Positions 10,609-23,153 of a stretch of 64,000 nucleotides of DNA are shown piece by piece; position 1 is the first letter of the stretch, and every line of letters starts with the position of its first letter. The translations under genes were made by a program, and so were the position numbers. The DNA is from Elysia chlorotica (Eukaryota; Mollusca; Gastropoda; Plakobranchidae), in assembly GCA_003991915.1 (NCBI GenBank), contig RQTK01000020.1:161160-225159 (forward strand). Direction: 5' to 3'. The notes beneath the pieces are model-generated. The model did not search any database, was not told the origin of the DNA, and saw nothing but the letters and a program-made list of their open reading frames with translations.

Positions 10609-11699
10609 CGTAATCCCTCTTGTTCTGACAGTTACTGTAGCCAGGTTTTGTAAAGATCACATGAATTGTGGCTCGACCAGTGTATTGATTTGAGATCGAT
10701 AGATTGTCTAGAAATCAAAGGTTTCTCAAGTCAGTGATCAGGTAATTATGATTGGGGCAGACCGTTTTACATGTGAGAATCCGGAAAACATTGTAATTAT
10801 GGTGACTTCAATGTTATATTTTCCTCAACTGAATGGGAATTAATTTCTTAAAGTTCTTGCACAGTTCCTATAATATTAATAAAAAAGGAAGATATATTTA
10901 CTTTAAAAAATACACTCAACCAAGTGAAATAGCAATCATAAGCCACAAAAAGCCCTGAAATGTATAGAAACAATCAACTATTATGAAAACTTAACATTTG
11001 CAAAGTATCCCAGCTAGAAAACTTTTTTATAATGTCACACGACAAGCAGCATCGGTCAACATTAAAACATTTAAAGCATTGCCCAGAGTCTTTCAGAGTT
11101 CACGATGAAACGGGGCATTTGTAGCGAGCGTTTAGATCAATGAATCTTAACCTTATTGCATAAAAAGTTTAAGAATTGGTTTTAAAAATTCTTTAATACG
11201 TAAATCATAAATTCCCAGAAGTTTCAAACTTTTCTCTCAATTCCACCGTGGCATGGGACGTGGTATTAATGTCTAATATTTGAGTTCCCGACGAACCAGC
11301 TCCGTAGCTTCATTATTGTTAATAGCATATAAAACTCAGAATATAATAATTTATCTGGTCTATAAGCTTGGTAAAATCGACAGTAATGGAAGGTATTGTT
11401 GTTGTCGTGTTACTTTTATTAGTAACATAGTCTATTAATAAACTCTTCTGAAAAACTTCATCTATGGCTTCAAATGAATTATAACTTTGCCTCATTTTAG
11501 ATAACTATTCAAATATCTTCTGAAGTTAAGTTGTAACATAGTACATCTTTTTATATTTTTAACCTTTCAAATTATTAAGTATCCATTTCAATCACAACAA
11601 ATTTTACCACCGATCGCATACAAAAATTAACAGCATAAATAACTAATATCTTTTAATTGATTAAAAATATTATATTACCCCTTGTTATTCCTCCATGTC

Positions 11700-11998
11700 A
11701 CGAGGGTAATGTACTGGCTCAAGTGGTAGAGCATTGTTGTCCAGGTCGGAAAGTCCGCGTTTCGAATACAACGATTGGTAAAAATGAATTTGTAAAAAAT
11801 TAATGTGTCCAATTTCGTCCCCTACTGGTTGGATATGTATTAGAATAATGTGACCGGCTGAGACAGGAATACAGATCTCCCCGACCTGTCGCGTGCAGCT
11901 GCATTTAAAATTGCCAAACGTCAGTCTTGGGACACTTTAACAATATAGTCTAAATAGTGCTGAGGTTGGACGTTAAGCAACAAACTCAAACTCACAAC
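11700..11998 (+). repeat. SINE, head type II, full length but diverged
   Basis: Head tactggctcaagtggtagagc with box-B-like gtttcgaatac, body from cccctactggttgg to cagtcttgg, and an aaactcaaactc tail. Confidence 0.75.
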
Positions 11999-12434
11999 TC
12001 CTTTCATTTCTTCCCAGATCTTCCAATTCTATCCCACACCCCGCCCATACCCCAACCCCAATTTTATTTTTATTATTCTTTTCCCTTACTTTTCCTCCTA
12101 TCCCCCTTCCCTTCTCTTTCAACCCCGATTTATCAGTCACATATATCAGTATATAATTAGCCATTCATTCAACTTTTGACTGATAAATTACCCATCTAAG
12201 CCTGTGGATGAAACGTGTTGTTTAATGTTGTATTTTGTATTTTATCAAAGTTTAAAATTTACATCTCGTGTCGTCTAGACGTACATGTAAATGAGGCCCC
12301 TATTCCTATTTGAAAAAAAAAAAACGTTTTTAAAATAAATATGTGACCATGTCCCTCCTCATCTCTTTGCCCTTTTATGTTACGATCAATGGTATCCTTT
12401 GCCCCTGCCGCCTTTGAAAAGATGGCATACTCTA

Positions 12435-12436
<2 letters not shown>

Positions 12437-12477
<41 letters not shown>
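12437..12477. repeat. (ATA)n microsatellite
   Basis: Pure ATA/AAT run. The 12000-12430 stretch before it is pyrimidine- and AT-rich with no gene. Confidence 0.9.
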
Positions 12478-12580
12478 CAGTAATTTATTATCAAATTATC
12501 TAAAAAGAGATTGAAATAAAAAAAAAGGCTATAATAGATTAAAAAACGACAGAAAACCAATCAGAATAACAATATAATTC

Positions 12581-12616
<36 letters not shown>

Positions 12617-13015
12617 ATGGCTTTTATATAGCGCAACACCCAAGACAATGCCTGGCTCAGTGCGCTTTACAAATTGTTTAAAATGACAATGAACGTACAT
12701 TTAATATATAAATATAATTATCGTAGTTATTATAAAAATACAGATAATAAAGATCGTCATTAAAAATAAGGAACAATAATTAAATCTTAGCAACCATTGC
12801 TTTAAAATTACAGAGAGTAAAATTACAATAGCAATACACAAAATAAAAATGTGTACACACGAATTAGTGCCTAAAACATAGTGTAGATATAAGAGCCAAA
12901 TCATAATCTAAAGGGAAATTATGCGTTAAAAAGATGTGTTTTTAGTTGTTTTTTAAATGCGTCAATGGATCCTGCCTCACGCAATCCTTGTGGTAAAGCA
13001 GTACTACAACAACGT
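12581..13015 (-). repeat. Dispersed repeat with (ATT)n 3' end
   Basis: Read on the minus strand it ends gcgctatataaaagccatg followed by (TATT)n, a 3' end widespread in invertebrate non-autonomous repeats. The same motif occurs on the plus strand at 51296-51378. The 5' part (aggcaggatcc-type segment near 12970) also looks repeat-like. Confidence 0.5.
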
Positions 13016-13365
13016 CTTACCTTAACAACTAATACTTTAAGAATAAATTATGAAGATAATGATAAATGCTACGAAAATTAATCACTGCCTTTAAAAAAAC
13101 TACCACGATTTTTAGTACTGCCATCACTCTCATTAGGACATAATCTGCTTTTAGGAAATGTAAATCTAATAATTGATAGTCATTTCTACTTAATTTTTAA
13201 TTTTGGATCAGTTGCATATCAACAGTATATTATTTTTTATATGATTTTGTTCCCCCATATTTGTTTTGGTTTTGTTTTGAGAAGTTTAGTTCGTAAGTTT
13301 TCATAATTTTATATATGCCCCTTTTTTCTCCCTTCTTCTTGATATATCTAAGTCTGTTTATCTTG

Positions 13366-13753
13366 GAGAGAGAGAGAGAAAGACAATGAGAGATGAGAGC
13401 GAATACGAGAGAGAGACTACTACTACTAAATCTAATAATTGATATTCATTTCTACTTAATTTTTAATTTTGGATCAAGTGTATGTCAACAGTATAATATA
13501 TTATATATGATTTTGTTCCCTCATATTTGTTTTAATTTTGTTTTGCGAAGTTTAGTTCATAAGTTTCTATAATTATATCTATGCCCCTCTCCCCTTTTTT
13601 CCCCCTTTCTTTTGGATCTGTCTAAGTCTTTTGCTTCTCTTGGAGAGAGAGAGAAATACAATGAGAGAATAAGAGGGACAGAGAGAGGGAGAGAAAGAGA
13701 AAGAGACAGACAGACACAGACACACACACAGACACACACACAGACATACAGAA

Positions 13754-13796
<43 letters not shown>
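13366..13796. repeat. Duplicated block with GA/CA tracts
   Basis: About 13176-13420 and 13436-13680 are two copies of a roughly 260-bp unit (both with attgatattcatttctacttaattttt-like starts, then cccctttttt...cttggagagagag). The second copy extends into long GA and CA tracts. Confidence 0.7.
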
Positions 13797-13797
<1 letters not shown>

Positions 13798-13917
13798 AAT
13801 GGTACGGATACAGAAAAATCACAGCGAAAGGAACAAGAAATTAGAAGGTTTTTACATAAATGGAGACGTTACTCTAGAAAATTGTCTCCGTGGGAAAAGT
13901 ACACACGACACTAAAAA

Positions 13918-13970
13918 CATGACGTCATGATTTTCTCTGCTGATCTGCGGGAAGTGGGAAAGGGGCGGGG
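13918..13970. promoter_or_regulatory. Candidate CRE plus GC box
   Basis: A full palindromic CRE, TGACGTCA (13920-13927), lies 34 bp from a GC box (aggggcgggg, 13961-13970) in otherwise AT-rich DNA. No gene start is recognised beside it, so it may be an enhancer or chance. 14060-15230 shows no recognisable gene. Confidence 0.25.
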
Positions 13971-15237
13971 TTCCGATAAAATAAATCTGAAGTAATTTAC
14001 GTGTTGACAGGGGAGATGTGTTGATAAACCGTCCACTCAGTGGGGCTTTTGTTAACAACAGTACTTAAGTTTGTTAAAGGGTAAAGGAAGTCGATATTCA
14101 TAGGTGCATTAGAACTAGGAAAGTTTGGTAGAAGATCAACATTTTTTGTTTGTTGTTGTTGTTGTTTTTCTTCTAGTATATCGTTTTTGGGCTCTTCCTC
14201 ATTTAAGTATTAAAGAAAGTTGATTACTGAAAAGCGAGTCTAATTGCGGGAGAAAGTCATTAAGGAGGCGGGGGTACGGGGGGTTAGAAATAGATGGACC
14301 GGGGAAAAGCAATGCAGAAAGGAATACGGGCAAACAGGCAGACATACAGACAGACAAACAGACTGATGGGTTCAGAGAGTATGGAGATCTAATATAAGAT
14401 AAATGACAGTTAGATATATATAGACAGAGAGAAAGAGTTCCAAAAGATAAGAATGTTACATACTGTAGGGGAAAATTTAATTCACTTTGAACGAAAACAG
14501 GGTAAAACCAAAGTCATATTGATATAAAGTCTTTGGTAAAACCAATGGAGACAGTGATCGGTGATAGGCTGGCAAAGATAAAATGCGTCAATGTCCGTTC
14601 TCAAATTGTATGGAACATCGATATTGCATGTTATATATTTATTATACATAGATGTTTAAAAAAATCACTTTCGATTCCTACAATAACAATACAAATACGG
14701 GTTGACCCACTTTTTGTTGTTTTTTCTATTGTTTTAGATTTCACAACATTTCACAAGTTTTATATTAGTAAAAACAAAACGAAAAAAAAAGAAAGAAAAT
14801 TGCGGACGAGTCTATTTTATGCTTCTGTCCTTTTAATTTACGCTAAAACAGAAGCAAATGTCACGCTTTTAAATGGAATGTTCATAAAATCGTTTTTGAA
14901 CGTCGAAAAAAAAAAATATGCAAAATTATTAAAGGGAAAAATAGCATGGTTTCGGATGTTCATTTTGGCTTGTGAAGGATAAATAACCGACATAGGTGTA
15001 AAGAAAAAGTAATCATGATATTAAGATACAACACTGTATTAATTTACATAGCCACAGCCTAATATCATATTGACATATTGTTCTCTTTGAATTTTAATTG
15101 AGGAGGCGTCTTTCCCATCTATTTCCAAGTGTTTATTTTCTTCTTATTTTATTATTTTTGTTATTATAGTGCGTTTTGATGGGAAAGCAGGGGAGAGCGA
15201 TGGAGTAAGGGTAGATGACAGCGCCAGGTACACGTAC

Positions 15238-15470
15238 AGACAGAAGAGATTGAGATAAAGAGAGTATGAGAGCTAGATAAATAGAGAGAGAAAGAAAAAG
15301 AGAGTATTATGATACGTAAATAGAGAAAGAGAAAAAAAGAGTATGAGAGGCAAATAGAAAGAGAGACATAAATAGAGAGAGACTGAGAGAAAGAGCGTAG
15401 GAAAGACAGAGAGATAGATAGAGAAAGGGGCGGAATGGAGGGATATTTGGGAGAGAGGGGTAAAGAGAGA

Positions 15471-15514
<44 letters not shown>

Positions 15515-15545
15515 GTGAGAGAGAGAGATTAAGAGAGAAAGCGTG
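15238..15545. repeat. (GA)n tract
   Basis: Imperfect GAGA/GATA tract about 300 bp long. The Leu/Ser-rich minus-strand frames over it are repeat products. Confidence 0.9.
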
Positions 15546-15895
15546 AGACAAATTGCGGCGTAGAAATAAAAAAAGCGAGTAGAAATGACCAGGCGGGGGG
15601 CTACAACATTATTTTGCAAGGAAACAAAGGAGAAACATGTTTGTGTTGAGTTTGGATTTAAGAGTATTAGAATGTCTCTTTGAGCACATCACCGCGCACG
15701 TGTAGGCAAACTCAAATATTCCCACGTTTCTCTCCCTGGCTTCTCTTGATCTCCAGTGATGCCACATTATCTTTTCATCTTTTCATCTCTCCCATCCGTC
15801 CGTTATCAGTTAAATGCTCTCAGCGCTTCTACCCCTCCTTCTCCGATCGCCTCTAAACCCTCCCCCTGTGTGTGTGTGTGGGGGGGGGGGGGGGG

Positions 15896-15972
15896 AATAG
15901 GCGCGGTGGCCCCAGGGTAGAAAATCGGCTTCCGACGCAAAAATTTCGGATTCGAGCCCTGGCGCGGGTGAG
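15896..15972 (+). repeat. SINE head type I only
   Basis: gcgcggtggccccagggtag ... gattcgagccctggcg head, then an abrupt switch into an oppositely oriented copy at 15976. A (GT)n(G)n run precedes it. Confidence 0.75.
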
Positions 15973-15975
15973 GGG

Positions 15976-16195
15976 AAGTTGAGTTGAGTTGAGTTTTTTT
16001 TAACGTCCAACATCAGCAGTATATAGACTACATTGTGGATGGGCCCCAAGACTGACGTCTGACAATTTAATGTGCTGCCACACAACAAAACAGGGCGGGG
16101 TCCATGATTCCTGTCTCAGCGTTCACAATAAACTGACACCGACCCAACCAGTAGGGTGAAATCGCCAGGGCTCGAATCCGAAATTTTTGCGTCTG
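15976..16195 (-). repeat. SINE, minus orientation
   Basis: Long copy running from an AGTTG tail repeat through the body to a type I head remnant (ggctcgaatccgaaatttttgcg). With the head at 15896 it forms an inverted repeat. Confidence 0.85.
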
Positions 16196-16424
16196 GGATA
16201 GGGGAGGAGGGGGTTTGTTTTCCGATTCCCCACTGTCACTGTTCTGCTGTTTCCCACCCCAACAACATTCCCTCACCCACATCGTTAATGTCTCCCCATT
16301 CATGCCACTTTTTTCGCGTCCCATCCACGACGGAGTCAAACGGTTTTTTGCTGTAGCAAGGTCTAGATAGAGGCTTTGCGATGATGAAGCCCATATTGAC
16401 ACTGGAGACGATATTTATGGCAGC

Positions 16425-16520
16425 GGCGTCCAATCACAGCGCTATGTTAGACTCACGCAGCCAATGAGTGATTTGATAATCTCACCGCCAAGGGGCGTGT
16501 TTAGATCATCCGTTTTCGGC
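16425..16520. promoter_or_regulatory. Candidate promoter-like island with two CCAAT boxes
   Basis: CCAAT boxes at 16430-16434 and 16461-16465 (31 bp apart) and a GC/KLF-type box (ccgccaaggggcgtg, 16485-16499). The surrounding 16200-16640 is repeat-free and more GC-balanced than its neighbours. No coding exon is recognised next to it. Confidence 0.3.
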
Positions 16521-16653
16521 GTGTGGACTGCATAGCCTCTAGTGTTACCTCAAAAACACTCTGAAAATCTCCACCATTCTCACTAACGCCTTTTTGTTAC
16601 AATCTAGTTCCACTCAAAAACACCCTCTTCCCACTTTTGGTTAACAAGATGCA

Positions 16654-16765
16654 AGTTGAGTTAATGTTTAAGTTGGTTTAAGGTTCAACGTCAACACTTT
16701 ATGGGATATTTGTGTATGGGCCCTAATAATGACGTCTGATAATTTTATGTGCTACACAACCCCCC
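16654..16765 (-). repeat. SINE tail fragment
   Basis: agttggtttaaggttcaacg to aatgacgtctgataatttta motifs, ending in a poly-C run (16762-16772). 16780-17330 shows no recognisable gene. Confidence 0.65.
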
Positions 16766-17327
16766 CCCCCCCTCCAAATGCAGGAATACTGTACTGGCAG
16801 TCCCTTACTAGAGTAGTAGATCTTGACCCGGTATAACTAATAAAGACAGAAAAACAACGAACAAAAAGTTGGTGTGTTGCATATTGTTAACAACAGTATT
16901 TTTCCCGATGAATATTATTTATCTTAATATTTTTTTGAAAACTCACCGCAATTCGTTATTATTTATTTTGATATAAACGATTTAAAATAAGCAAGTATTT
17001 TCCCTCGATTGTTATTATAGTTGATTATCTTCAAAAGTAAGTGGCTAGATAAAGATAATATTGATGTAGGTTAATATATATTTAAAGACACTTTGTGCTG
17101 CATTTCATATTTTGAAATCTACGATACAAATCAAGGTCGTCTGGTATCTTGCCTCGGGAGATTAATACTAGAAACGGGTAGCGAGGGACATTCATTTTTT
17201 TCTATCCTATGACTGTGTGGATATTGAGACCTCCACATAAACCGATAATTATGATCGTAGCGAAAACAGGTTAGCGTTATGCGGGTAATAATGATCTATC
17301 TCTACTAAGACGTTACGATAGTTAGTT

Positions 17328-17800
17328 CCGATTGATACTCAGAGATTATTTTTTTGCTCAGCCTACACAGCCTACACTGTAACGATGACAAATATAGGAT
17401 CCAACTGCGTTTACTATTTTAATGGTATAATTCAATTAGATTCTAAGTACAAAATAATGTTTTTCTATTTCGGTGACTTCGCCTGCTATTTTTCGAAATA
17501 TCAGTGGACATTAAACTAAGTCGTGTGGAGCTATTAACTGAGCTCAAGTTAAACAAGACCTTCACCTGAACCAAAGAAATTTTAGAAGAAAATTACCTAA
17601 TAATGTATTTGATTTGAGTTTTGTTGTTTGTTGTTTTTGTTGTTGTTATTATTGGGGTTTTTTGTTGTTTTTTTTTGTTGTTTTTTGCTAAATTGAAAAT
17701 TTGTCGGGACTTAAAATTGAGTAAACACCGAGACTGCAAAAAATAGCAGTCAAAGGCATAGAAGTTTGGCAAATAAATAAATTGCATTATTGCAAGTGAA
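17328..17800. repeat. Dispersed repeat, same family as 23690
   Basis: Shares gatactcagag...ttgctcagcctacac and tatttcggtgac...gcctg motifs with the element at 23690-24145. Contains a TTG/TTTTTG tract at 17620-17690. Confidence 0.35.
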
Positions 17801-18029
17801 TTATACAGTTAAAAAGTATACATATATAGCGACGCATTGTAAAATTTAGTTAAAACTAGAGAGTTTTAAATCTACATTTTAAAGAAATGAATTTGGGACT
17901 ACAACACCTAAGTTGTAACTAAAGAACAGTTATTTATTTAAACATAATTTTCTATCAGATTGGTGTAAAACTTTTTTGTTGTTATTTCTTTATTTTTTGT
18001 TAAGTAGATTTGAAATTATTTTATATAGA

Positions 18030-18310
18030 GAAATAGTGAGAGGCAGAGAGACAGAGAAAGACAGAGAGACAGAGATAGACAAAGAGACAGAGAAGACAGC
18101 GAGACAAAGAGATAGAGAGAGACAGAGAGAGATAGAGAGACAGAGACAGTCAAAGAGACAGAGAGAGAGACAGCGAGACAAAGAGATACAGAGAGACAGA
18201 GAGAGACAGGAGACAAAGAGATAGAGAAAGAGACAGAGAGAGAGCGAGACAAAGAGATAGAGAGAGAGACAGAGAGATAGAGGCAGAGAGAGAGAGACAG
18301 AAAGAGCTAG
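18030..18310. repeat. (GA)n/(GACA)n tract
   Basis: GAGACA-rich repeat about 280 bp long. Frames over it are repeat products. Confidence 0.9.
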
Positions 18311-18397
18311 ACACACACGGAGCGAGACACAAACAATGAGAAATAATTCCTCCATAGTCCAACGGAATTTTAATCAGTTCTTTCTACAACCGGGCTA

Positions 18398-18618
18398 GTT
18401 TAGCAGCAAGACTATATCGTGGACAGGCCCCAAGTTTAACCTCTGGCAATTTTTCGATCTGCCGTAGAGAGACAGTGCTGGGATAAGAGGACTCCTGTCT
18501 CAGCTGGTCACATTATACTAACACCGACCCGAGGGCACGAAACGGGACAATAGTTTATAATAACATTTCGAACCGACCACCTTCCTATTAGGAGATCAAC
18601 ACTTTACCACTCGCTGGA
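18398..18618 (-). repeat. SINE, head type II, diverged
   Basis: Minus copy: aggccccaag, ctcctgtctcagctggtcacatta, acaccgaccc motifs, and a type II head remnant (tttcgaaccgaccacc...tttaccactcgc). Flanked by another GA tract (18618-18690). Confidence 0.65.
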
Positions 18619-18939
18619 GGAGAGGGAGAGAGACAGAGACAGATTTAGACACGGAGAGAGAGACGGAGAGAGAGAGAGAGAGTAGAGTGGGGGCGAAGAA
18701 AGAGGAGTGTTTGGGGCGTAGAGTTGTAGAAATACATTAATTTTTATGTTAACTCTTCAAGTAGTCCAGGAAAAAATAGCGTTTAGCATACATACAGCTA
18801 TTTGCTTTCTATTACTTCATTTGTTGCTGTTGTTGTTGTTGGTGGTGGTGGTGGTGGTGTTTTTTGTTTTTTGTTTTGGTTCTTGGGTGGTTGTTTCTTT
18901 GTGTCTTGTTGTTTAGAAACGCAGGTGACTGTACAAAAG

Positions 18940-19420
18940 TTTATCACAGAATGGGTTACCGACCTATGAATAATTAATGCCACGAGTCCAGTGCTGGTGG
19001 TCTGAGACTCTGTGGTCACTGTAGGCACTTTGGTTTGTGTCATTTGGCCTGGGGGGGTTGCGCAAAAGTCTTTTAAGGGTAAAAAAAAATTTAAAAAAAA
19101 AAGAAAAGAACTCTCCCTCGCTTCTTATCTCGTGTTATTGTTTGCTGGGGTTTGTTTTAGAATCTGTTGTATATATTGTTTTTTTGTGTTTTTTTTATTT
19201 ATCACAGAATGGGTTACCGACCTATGAATAATTAATGCCACGAGTCCAGTGCTGGTGGTCTGAGACTCTGTGGTCACTGTAGGCATTTTGGTTTGTGTCA
19301 TTTGGCCTGGGGATTTGCACAAAAGTGATTTAAGGGTTAAAAAAAAAAAGAGAGCTCTCCCTCGCTGCTTATCTTGTGTTATTAGTTGCTGGGGTGTGTT
19401 TTAGAAGCTGTTGTATATAT
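18940..19420. repeat. Tandem repeat, about 259-bp unit, two copies
   Basis: Copies begin at about 18940 and 19199 with tttatcacagaatgggttac and continue through a gccacgagtccagtgctgg block to a tcttgtgttattgtttgctgg-type end. Both are followed by T-rich tracts. High identity suggests a recent duplication. Confidence 0.85.
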
Positions 19421-19949
19421 ATATATTTTTTTTTTTTTTTTTGAGTATGCCGTTTTTTACGTCAATGCTATTAATAATCGCGCTGATTTTATTGCTCGTC
19501 TTTATTGCTTTTATCACTTTAAAAGTTACTGTTTGTTTTGTTGTTGTTTTTGTTGTTGTTGTTGTTTTTGTTGTTGTCGTTTGTTCGTTTGTTTTACGGT
19601 ATTGTTGCTTTTAAGAGAGAGTGCTTTTATTTTTCTTATGACCTGAAATTTGAACAAACCTTCTTTTCTTGCAAAAATATGTTCGTCACTGCATATTTTC
19701 TTTAATTGTTTGCTGCTTGTTATTTTGTAACGTCTCTCTTTATTTTATTTTATTTTTCGCACAAACTGCTTTCAAGAGAAGATTACGGTGTATTTTTTTT
19801 ATATTGTTAGAAGAAAAATGTTCCAAATCGCTTTTTAATGGGTTTATTGTAGTTCTTTAATATTTGTAATTATATTCATGGTGACCTAAAGTTTCCTTGA
19901 TAGTCCTGATTGAGTGATCCTCAAAAAGGACCATTGAGGCAAGTCAGGC

Positions 19950-19969
19950 TCAGGGAGAGAAAGGGGAAA

Positions 19970-20046
<77 letters not shown>

Positions 20047-20140
20047 GAGAGAGGTGGTTTCTTAACGTCCAACGTGAGCAAAGCAACGCATGCTAAGTGG
20101 GAGACAGAGAGAGAAAGAGAAAGAGAGCGTGACAAAGAGA
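19950..20140. repeat. (GA)n tract with a SINE-tail scrap
   Basis: Pure GA run 19975-20042, then a short SINE-tail match (cttaacgtccaacgtgagc) and more GA units. 19430-19950 is T-rich with TTG repeats and no gene. Confidence 0.85.
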
Positions 20141-20375
20141 CAAAGAGGCAAAGATATAGGGTGAGGTGTGACTATTTCAGCTCGTCGTTGATGAAAAGAA
20201 ATATTAAGCGGCTTTGCTTTCTCCTTCTAATTTAAGCAGAATTGTGTTGACATTACCTCAATCTTAGTAAATTAATACCTTATTCATTAAAAAAATATCT
20301 GTCAGTACAAATAAGAAAGGGGGCGCGGTGGTAAACAAATAAGAAAAAAGGATTAGAGTAGACGGAAACCGAAAC

Positions 20376-20558
20376 TCGTCTGTAGTGTACCAGCTTCCAT
20401 CAGCTTTCCCATACTTCGCGGATTGTCACAGCGTTCGTCTGTAGTGTACCAGCTTCCATCAGCTTTCCCATACTTCGCGGATTGTCACAGCGTTCGTCTG
20501 TAGTGTACCAGCTTCCATCAGCTTTCCCATACTTCGCGGACTGTCACAGCGTTCGTCT
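20376..20558. repeat. 59-bp tandem repeat, three copies
   Basis: Three head-to-tail 59-bp units starting tcgtctgtagtgtaccagc at 20376, 20435 and 20494. They are identical apart from one base in copy three. There are no spacers, so this is not a CRISPR array. Confidence 0.95.
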
Positions 20559-20624
20559 ATAATAGATGCGTAAAGAAGTATGTTGTTGTTTTTTTCCTTT
20601 AAAATTTGTAAGTCTTGCAGTGCG

Positions 20625-20745
20625 TTGAGTTGGTTACCTAACGGGTCCCAGGACGTCTGATAATTAAATAATCACGCTACTACACATTCACTGAGAAGAG
20701 ATACCTGGACTTTTGTCATAGCCGGTAACAATTCAGACTTTGTGA
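20625..20745 (-). repeat. SINE fragment, diverged
   Basis: gcgttgagttggttacctaacg start, ggtcccaggacgtctgataatt, and catagccggtaacaattcag motifs in minus orientation. Confidence 0.5.
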
Positions 20746-20949
20746 TCCACTCGATGATAAGGGATGGCATAACAACGCCCTTAGGCATGGAGCTTTTCTG
20801 AACGCTCAATGGCTCAGTAATGTTTGGATATAACTATGATTGGACACCTATCGTCTTTATTGTCTCTTTTATCCCGTTATTGCAAGGTCTCTATTTTACG
20901 TTATACATGTATTTGCACTGACGTTACCTGTTTGAAAAAAATGGTAGCT

Positions 20950-21084
20950 ACAGGAGTCATGGTATCCCCGCCCTGTCTCGTGTGTGGCAGCACATAAAAT
21001 TGTCAGACGTCAGCCTTGGGGTCCGTCCACAATATAGCCTATTTAGTGCTGATTTTGGACGTTAAACCAACTCAACTCAACTCG
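20950..21084 (+). repeat. SINE 3' half
   Basis: Starts inside the body (acaggagtcatggtatccc) and runs to a clean aaccaactcaactcaactcg tail. Highly similar to the reference copy at 1757. Confidence 0.85.
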
Positions 21085-21104
21085 AAAAGAAAAAGATAGT
21101 GTTA

Positions 21105-21172
21105 TCGGAATTCGAACCCGGAACCTTTCACTTAGAAATCGCGCGCTATACCATGTGATCCACCCAGGCCCC
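21105..21172 (-). repeat. tRNA-like sequence, third head type
   Basis: On the minus strand: ggcctgggtggatcacatgg ... ggttccgggttcgaattcc, i.e. A-box-like and B-box-like promoter motifs. The arms do not pair as a tRNA. It could be a SINE head or tRNA-derived pseudogene. Confidence 0.35.
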
Positions 21173-21304
21173 ATTTGTATGCCTGGTTTCCTTCACAGTT
21201 CCATGACCCGTTGCTCTCAGATGGGACGCCTCACATGTCCTTAACTGCTTTAGGAGACGAAACTAGTGCGGCAAAGAGTCACATGCATTTTCTAACAAAA
21301 TTAG

Positions 21305-21307
<3 letters not shown>

Positions 21308-21365
<58 letters not shown>

Positions 21366-21514
21366 AAGAGAGAGAGAGAGAGACAGAGGGGAAGAGAGAG
21401 ACAGAAAGAGAGAAAGAGAGAGAGGGGGAGAAAGAGGGGGAGAAAGAGGGAAAGGCGAAGGAATAGAAAAGAGAGAGAGAGTGAGGAATACATATATAGA
21501 GGGAGAACCCTGGC

Positions 21515-21575
<61 letters not shown>

Positions 21576-21626
21576 GGGAGGGAAAGGGAGAGAGAAGAAA
21601 AGGGGTAGGGAAAGGGACAGAGAAAA
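21308..21626. repeat. (GA)n tract
   Basis: About 320 bp of GA-rich repeat in several blocks. 21640-22480 after it shows no recognisable gene. Confidence 0.9.
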
Positions 21627-22737
21627 ACAAACTCGAAATTAATCCCGCTCGCGGCTCATTTGGAGTTATTTGCTCCTGAATGTGAGAACTCTCCGCTTCG
21701 CCCGGGGTATCCGCGAACCACAGATTGAGAATCCTCGAGACTCCGGGAATCCCGGACTGGGAAAATCCGAAAACCACAAGAGGCTTTTTTTTTAATTGTT
21801 TACCGTTACACTAACCGTCATAGGCGGACAATTACCGCTGTGATGTGTATGATGGGAAGGAGAATCGTTTGAGTCTAAACCGAGGACCCTCGAGACACGG
21901 CTAGATCAAAATGCGGTAATTGATTTACCCATGTTCAAAAGCACTTGTACATTTTAGTGGGTGGGCCCTTTGCAGACATCGAGGGTTCTCAAACCGCGGA
22001 GGGAGACGGGCGAGTTAACAGATTCAGGATGTGTCTTGTGGCTGCGTTATCAACGCCCGTATTAATATTGATTACTTTTAAACAGAATAAAAGAGCAGTT
22101 AAGCCCCACAAGCAAAAAAAAAAATGAAAAGAAAACCCGTTAAAATTGGGCTCTATTTAATCTCGTATTACTTTGTGGCAAATTGTATTTTTCGTTACAC
22201 CATTTGGCAAAAATCACACGCCATATAAACGCTTGATTAATCTTCTATTGGTGCCTTATGATCTCTTCATTCAGGAGGGTTTAATTATGTGGCCAGTTCT
22301 CACAGGATACTTCTAGAGAGTGACCCTCTGGGACTAAGAGGAAGATTCACGACCACAAAGGCTTGGGGGTTAGATTAATGGTAATCTTCAATTATTTTTC
22401 CTAAAAGCAATGAAAATTGTTATTTAAAAAAAACTTTAGGTAGATCATAATAAGTTTACTATGACAATATTGATGAATTACTTTAGGAGTTTCTTTGCAA
22501 ACTTTTCCTTCCTTATTCTGTCTGTCTGCCGTAGCGTGTATGTCTGTTTGCCTGTCTACGTGTTTCTGTCACTGTCTGTCACTGACTCCATCTGTCTGTC
22601 ACTTATATTGCCTGTTTGTCTGCCTACCTGTCTCTGCCACTGTCTGACTGTCTGTCTGTTTAGAATTTAAATGTTTTTTTTTTGTTTACTCAACCATGTT
22701 GTCATTGCTGTTGTTTTTTCAGTTTGTATTTTATAAT

Positions 22738-22740
22738 TGT

Positions 22741-22803
<63 letters not shown>
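22738..22803. repeat. (TTG)n microsatellite
   Basis: Pure TTG run of about 22 units. A CTGT-rich tract (22515-22660) precedes it and a second TTG/CTG run is at 23056-23109. Confidence 0.95.
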
Positions 22804-23153
22804 TTTCAGTTATTGATCTCATTAAAAAGGGTTTGTTTAGATTTATTTATGACCTGATTTTGTATGTTCTACAAAACCAATTGTATTTCTGTTGCGAATC
22901 GCACATGGTTACTTGTCACTATAATTATCCCAAAGTGTTGGTCTAGCACCATCACACTACCAGAGACTACAGATTTAGTGAGACGTTTCACAAACAGACC
23001 ATACAGTGCTATTGATACCGGGAGCTGGCATGACGCGCGATAGTTCTAATTGTATTGTTGTTGTTGTTGTTGTTGTTGTTGCTACTGCTGCTGCTGTTGT
23101 TGTTGTTAGAACTTAAGGCGATTGTTTTAAGAGAGAAGCCACGCCTTAATTAA

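Noticed and set aside
14533..14982. 149-codon plus frame
   Set aside because: AT-rich, Lys/Phe/Ile-biased, with no recognisable motif or splice context; likely chance.
15164..15619. 151-codon Leu/Ser-rich minus frame
   Set aside because: Product of the GA tract with no motif or splice context.
20376..20558. Possible CRISPR array
   Set aside because: Contiguous tandem repeat without spacers in an animal genome.
21175..21642. 155-codon Arg/Glu-rich frame and its Ser/Leu-rich antisense
   Set aside because: Lies on a (GA)n tract; open frames arise on both strands from the repeat.
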